From Spirogloea muscicola (Eukaryota; Streptophyta; Zygnematophyceae; Spirogloeales; Spirogloeaceae), in contig WELB01000211.1 of assembly GCA_009602725.1 (NCBI GenBank), forward strand, positions 1 through 42,034: a stretch of DNA of 42,034 nucleotides, read 5' to 3'. The notes under the pieces are model-generated. The model saw only the letters and a list, made by a program, of their open reading frames with translations, had not been told where the DNA came from and did not search any database. A program made the position numbers and the translations under genes. This document shows positions 41,871 to 42,034 of this stretch, one piece after another. Position 1 is the first letter of the stretch. The number at the start of each line of letters is the position of its first letter.

Positions 41871-42034
41871 CCGCCGCCGAAAGGCCAGCCCAAAAGAATG
41901 GACAAAGTCTGAGGGAGCCTGAGTGCGAACGACAAGGACTAAGACATCAGCCAGGGAACGCTCAGTAACCTCTAGACAGGAGATGCAGGTCCGAGAAGCT
42001 AGCTGGCGGAAAGCCGTCGCCCTGACGGAAGCCG
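41871..42034 (-). pseudogene. Antisense non-LTR tail running off the window
   Basis: Minus strand: tail end and TTACTGAGCG near 41961, the 3' untranslated block (GATGTCTTAGTCCTT, CCTCAGACTTTGTCC) and half a hairpin (GGGCTGGCCTTT) that is cut by the join to the 41346-41870 fragment. Confidence 0.65.

Noticed and set aside
1-42034. tRNA, rRNA or prokaryotic operon features
   Set aside because: No cloverleaf, rRNA core or operon pattern was seen. Primer sites resemble tRNA ends only over about 13 nt.

Overview
The window is nuclear DNA of a eukaryote, most likely a green alga. The host genes have many short GT-AG introns. One of them is a clear plant-type UDP-apiose/UDP-xylose synthase, and another resembles plant transmembrane proteins of unknown function. 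The first host gene has TGTAA, the usual chlorophyte poly(A) signal, about 75 nt after its stop. The species cannot be named from the sequence. About 60% of the window is transposable-element DNA.

Left and middle (1-21027): a nested pile of Ty3/Gypsy LTR elements. At the left edge is a reverse-transcriptase (RT) fragment of one family, split by a 671-bp foreign segment. LTR pieces in both orientations follow. The best element (family B, 5550-12046, + strand) has a Gag-Pol of the chromovirus type: 20 tandem HAHEG units, Gag, zinc knuckle, protease, RT, RNase H, integrase and chromodomain. Its 3' LTR is 545 bp and its 5' LTR is mostly lost. Three small indels break the integrase. It sits inside remains of an antisense family A element. 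Decayed family A elements follow on the minus strand (12175-17343) and the plus strand (17344-21027).

21028-25660: two broken copies of a non-LTR retroelement. It has a C2H2-like finger, an RT with YGDD, and a C-terminal part that looks like a restriction-like endonuclease. A clean solo LTR of family B with a 5-bp target duplication (CTCCT) interrupts the first copy.

25842-37983: host genes. (1) A multi-exon membrane protein on the plus strand (25842-27497). (2) A convergent, unidentified multi-exon gene on the minus strand (31294 to 27702) with a C-terminal membrane anchor. (3) A poorly resolved 3.4-kb stretch with a 37-bp minisatellite and a probable non-LTR fragment. (4) AXS on the minus strand (37983 to 34769), whose ten exons join in frame to 413 residues with every catalytic residue present.

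38340-42034: a graveyard of 5'-truncated 3' ends of the same type of non-LTR element, in both orientations. Many carry a GGGCTGG-loop-CCAGCCC hairpin about 75-95 nt after the ORF stop. This hairpin is the most interesting unexplained structure in the window and may be the 3'-end recognition signal of the element.
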